Source: Pirellulaceae bacterium (GTDB lineage: Bacteria; Planctomycetota; Planctomycetia; Pirellulales; Pirellulaceae). From it: 7,803 nt of DNA. The position numbers and the translations under genes were made by a program. Below the pieces are notes generated by a model. That model made no database searches. It was not told the DNA's origin and worked only from the letters and a program-made list of their open reading frames with translations. This document shows, piece by piece, positions 7,025-7,803 of the stretch. Positions within the stretch are counted from its first letter, which is position 1, and each line of letters starts with the position of its first letter. Location of the stretch: the NCBI GenBank assembly GCA_013002105.1, contig JABDKS010000284.1, forward strand, positions 1 through 7,803, in the 5' to 3' direction.

Positions 7025-7803
7025 ATGTCGACTGACCAGAATAGTCCGAACTGGCTGAACGCCAGCGCGCAGACAGCCCATTCTGCTCTGCTGGTAGATC
7101 GTGCTTCGCTGGTGACTGCCGATGACTACAGGGACGTCTTTCGGCAAATTTGCACAAATCGATATTTCACCAATCACGGGCCGCTCGCCAAGCAGTTCGA
7201 GCAGATGCTGGAGGACTTTCTGGAGATCGAAAACGTGGTTTCGGTAGGGAATGAATCGCTGGCACTACTGATCGCGATCGCCGGTTTGAATCTAACAGGC
7301 GACGTGATCGTTCCTGCGTTTCGTGGGCAGTTGCCCACGCAGATCTGCAAGCGACTGGGGCTGCGGGTTCGACACTGCGACGTTGATCCAGAAACCCACC
7401 AGGCGTCCATCGAGTCAGTTTCCGGAATGATTAATGATTCCACCGAAGCGGTGTGCATCATCGAGACGTGGGGGAATCGCTGCGATCAACGGATGGTGGA
7501 ATGGTTGTGTCAAAAGGGAATTCGCGTGATCGTATTGGCGATCGATTCTTTTGGCAGCGCTACTGATGGCCGATTTGTCACGCGAGGTGATCGGGTCGTT
7601 ACCGTATACGGGTTTGGGCCGCATCAAATCGTATCGGCAAATCAGGGTGGCGCCATCGCCGTCAGTGACAATCAGTTGGCTGAGCGTTATCGAAACATCC
7701 GCAGCAGCTACGGAACACGCAGCAAGGTGGACGTCAAAGCGACCTGCAACGGACGGTTTAGTGAGTTTCAAGCCGGTGTTGGGATCGCCAGCTTTCAATA
7801 CTT
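7025..7803 (+). CDS. DegT-fold protein lacking the PLP lysine (partial, runs off right edge)
   Basis: An open frame of 259 complete codons with no stop before the window ends, so the C-terminal third is missing. The fold is recognisable from RYFTNHGPLAKQFE (46-59; the family's G...FE entry motif), SVGNESLALLIAI (73-85; the usual NGT/SAL phosphate region), DVIVPAF (93-99), VLAIDSFGSATDG (170-182; Asp174 in the pyridine-contact position) and CNGRFSEFQAGVGIA (241-255). In the segment that should hold the Schiff-base lysine the sequence is YGFGPHQIVSANQGG (195-209). Counting back seven residues from the GG, as in the upstream paralogue, places Gln201 at the lysine position with His200 beside it. 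PLP-dependent sugar 3-dehydrases (ColD, E1/RfbH type) carry His in place of Lys, often as HH. The protein may therefore be a dehydrase-like enzyme, a subunit paired with the neighbour, or non-catalytic. The N-terminal 30 residues are an extension over the neighbour. The ATG lies 3 bases after the previous stop. Confidence 0.9.
   Translation, partial: MSTDQNSPNWLNASAQTAHSALLVDRASLVTADDYRDVFRQICTNRYFTNHGPLAKQFEQMLEDFLEIENVVSVGNESLALLIAIAGLNLTGDVIVPAFRGQLPTQICKRLGLRVRHCDVDPETHQASIESVSGMINDSTEAVCIIETWGNRCDQRMVEWLCQKGIRVIVLAIDSFGSATDGRFVTRGDRVVTVYGFGPHQIVSANQGGAIAVSDNQLAERYRNIRSSYGTRSKVDVKATCNGRFSEFQAGVGIASFQY

Noticed and set aside
7415..7798. A 127-codon minus-strand open frame at the right end
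   Set aside because: It is antisense to the DegT-fold gene, which shows clear family motifs through the same bases, and has no domain of its own.

Overview
The window looks like chromosomal DNA of a planctomycete, most likely a Rhodopirellula-like member of the Pirellulaceae. The basis is a 1,162-residue secreted protein of the architecture known as 'PVC-type' (SGNH hydrolase-like domain, beta-propeller dehydrogenase-like domain and two CxxCH heme domains), which is typical of Planctomycetota and Verrucomicrobiota. The absence of clear Shine-Dalgarno sequences before the starts and the long non-coding gaps carrying short palindromic repeats agree with this. The taxon is inferred from gene content only.

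Layout. Positions 1-297 hold no convincing gene but carry two copies (R1, R2) of a GC-rich palindromic repeat. Positions 298-3786 on the minus strand are the large PVC-type cytochrome protein. Positions 3787-4434 are a divergent intergenic region with a third repeat copy (R3), an imperfect inverted repeat close to the next gene and a doubtful membrane-segment reading frame. From 4435 to the right edge, four plus-strand genes are packed as one operon with junctions of -4, +2 and +3 bp: a WbqC-family protein, a class I SAM-dependent methyltransferase, an intact DegT/DnrJ/EryC1/StrS-type PLP aminotransferase, and a second DegT-fold protein cut by the window edge.

How the genes work together. The operon has the composition of a surface-polysaccharide (O-antigen-like) sugar-modification cluster. 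A nucleotide-linked keto sugar could be aminated by the intact aminotransferase, then N-modified and/or methylated, with the WbqC protein acting in the same pathway. The most interesting point is that the second DegT-fold protein has glutamine where the PLP-binding lysine should be, while the neighbouring paralogue keeps the lysine. It may be a lysine-less partner subunit, a PLP-dependent sugar dehydrase-like enzyme, or a non-catalytic protein. The PVC-type gene is unrelated to this operon by function and orientation. It is bracketed by direct copies of the palindromic repeat.
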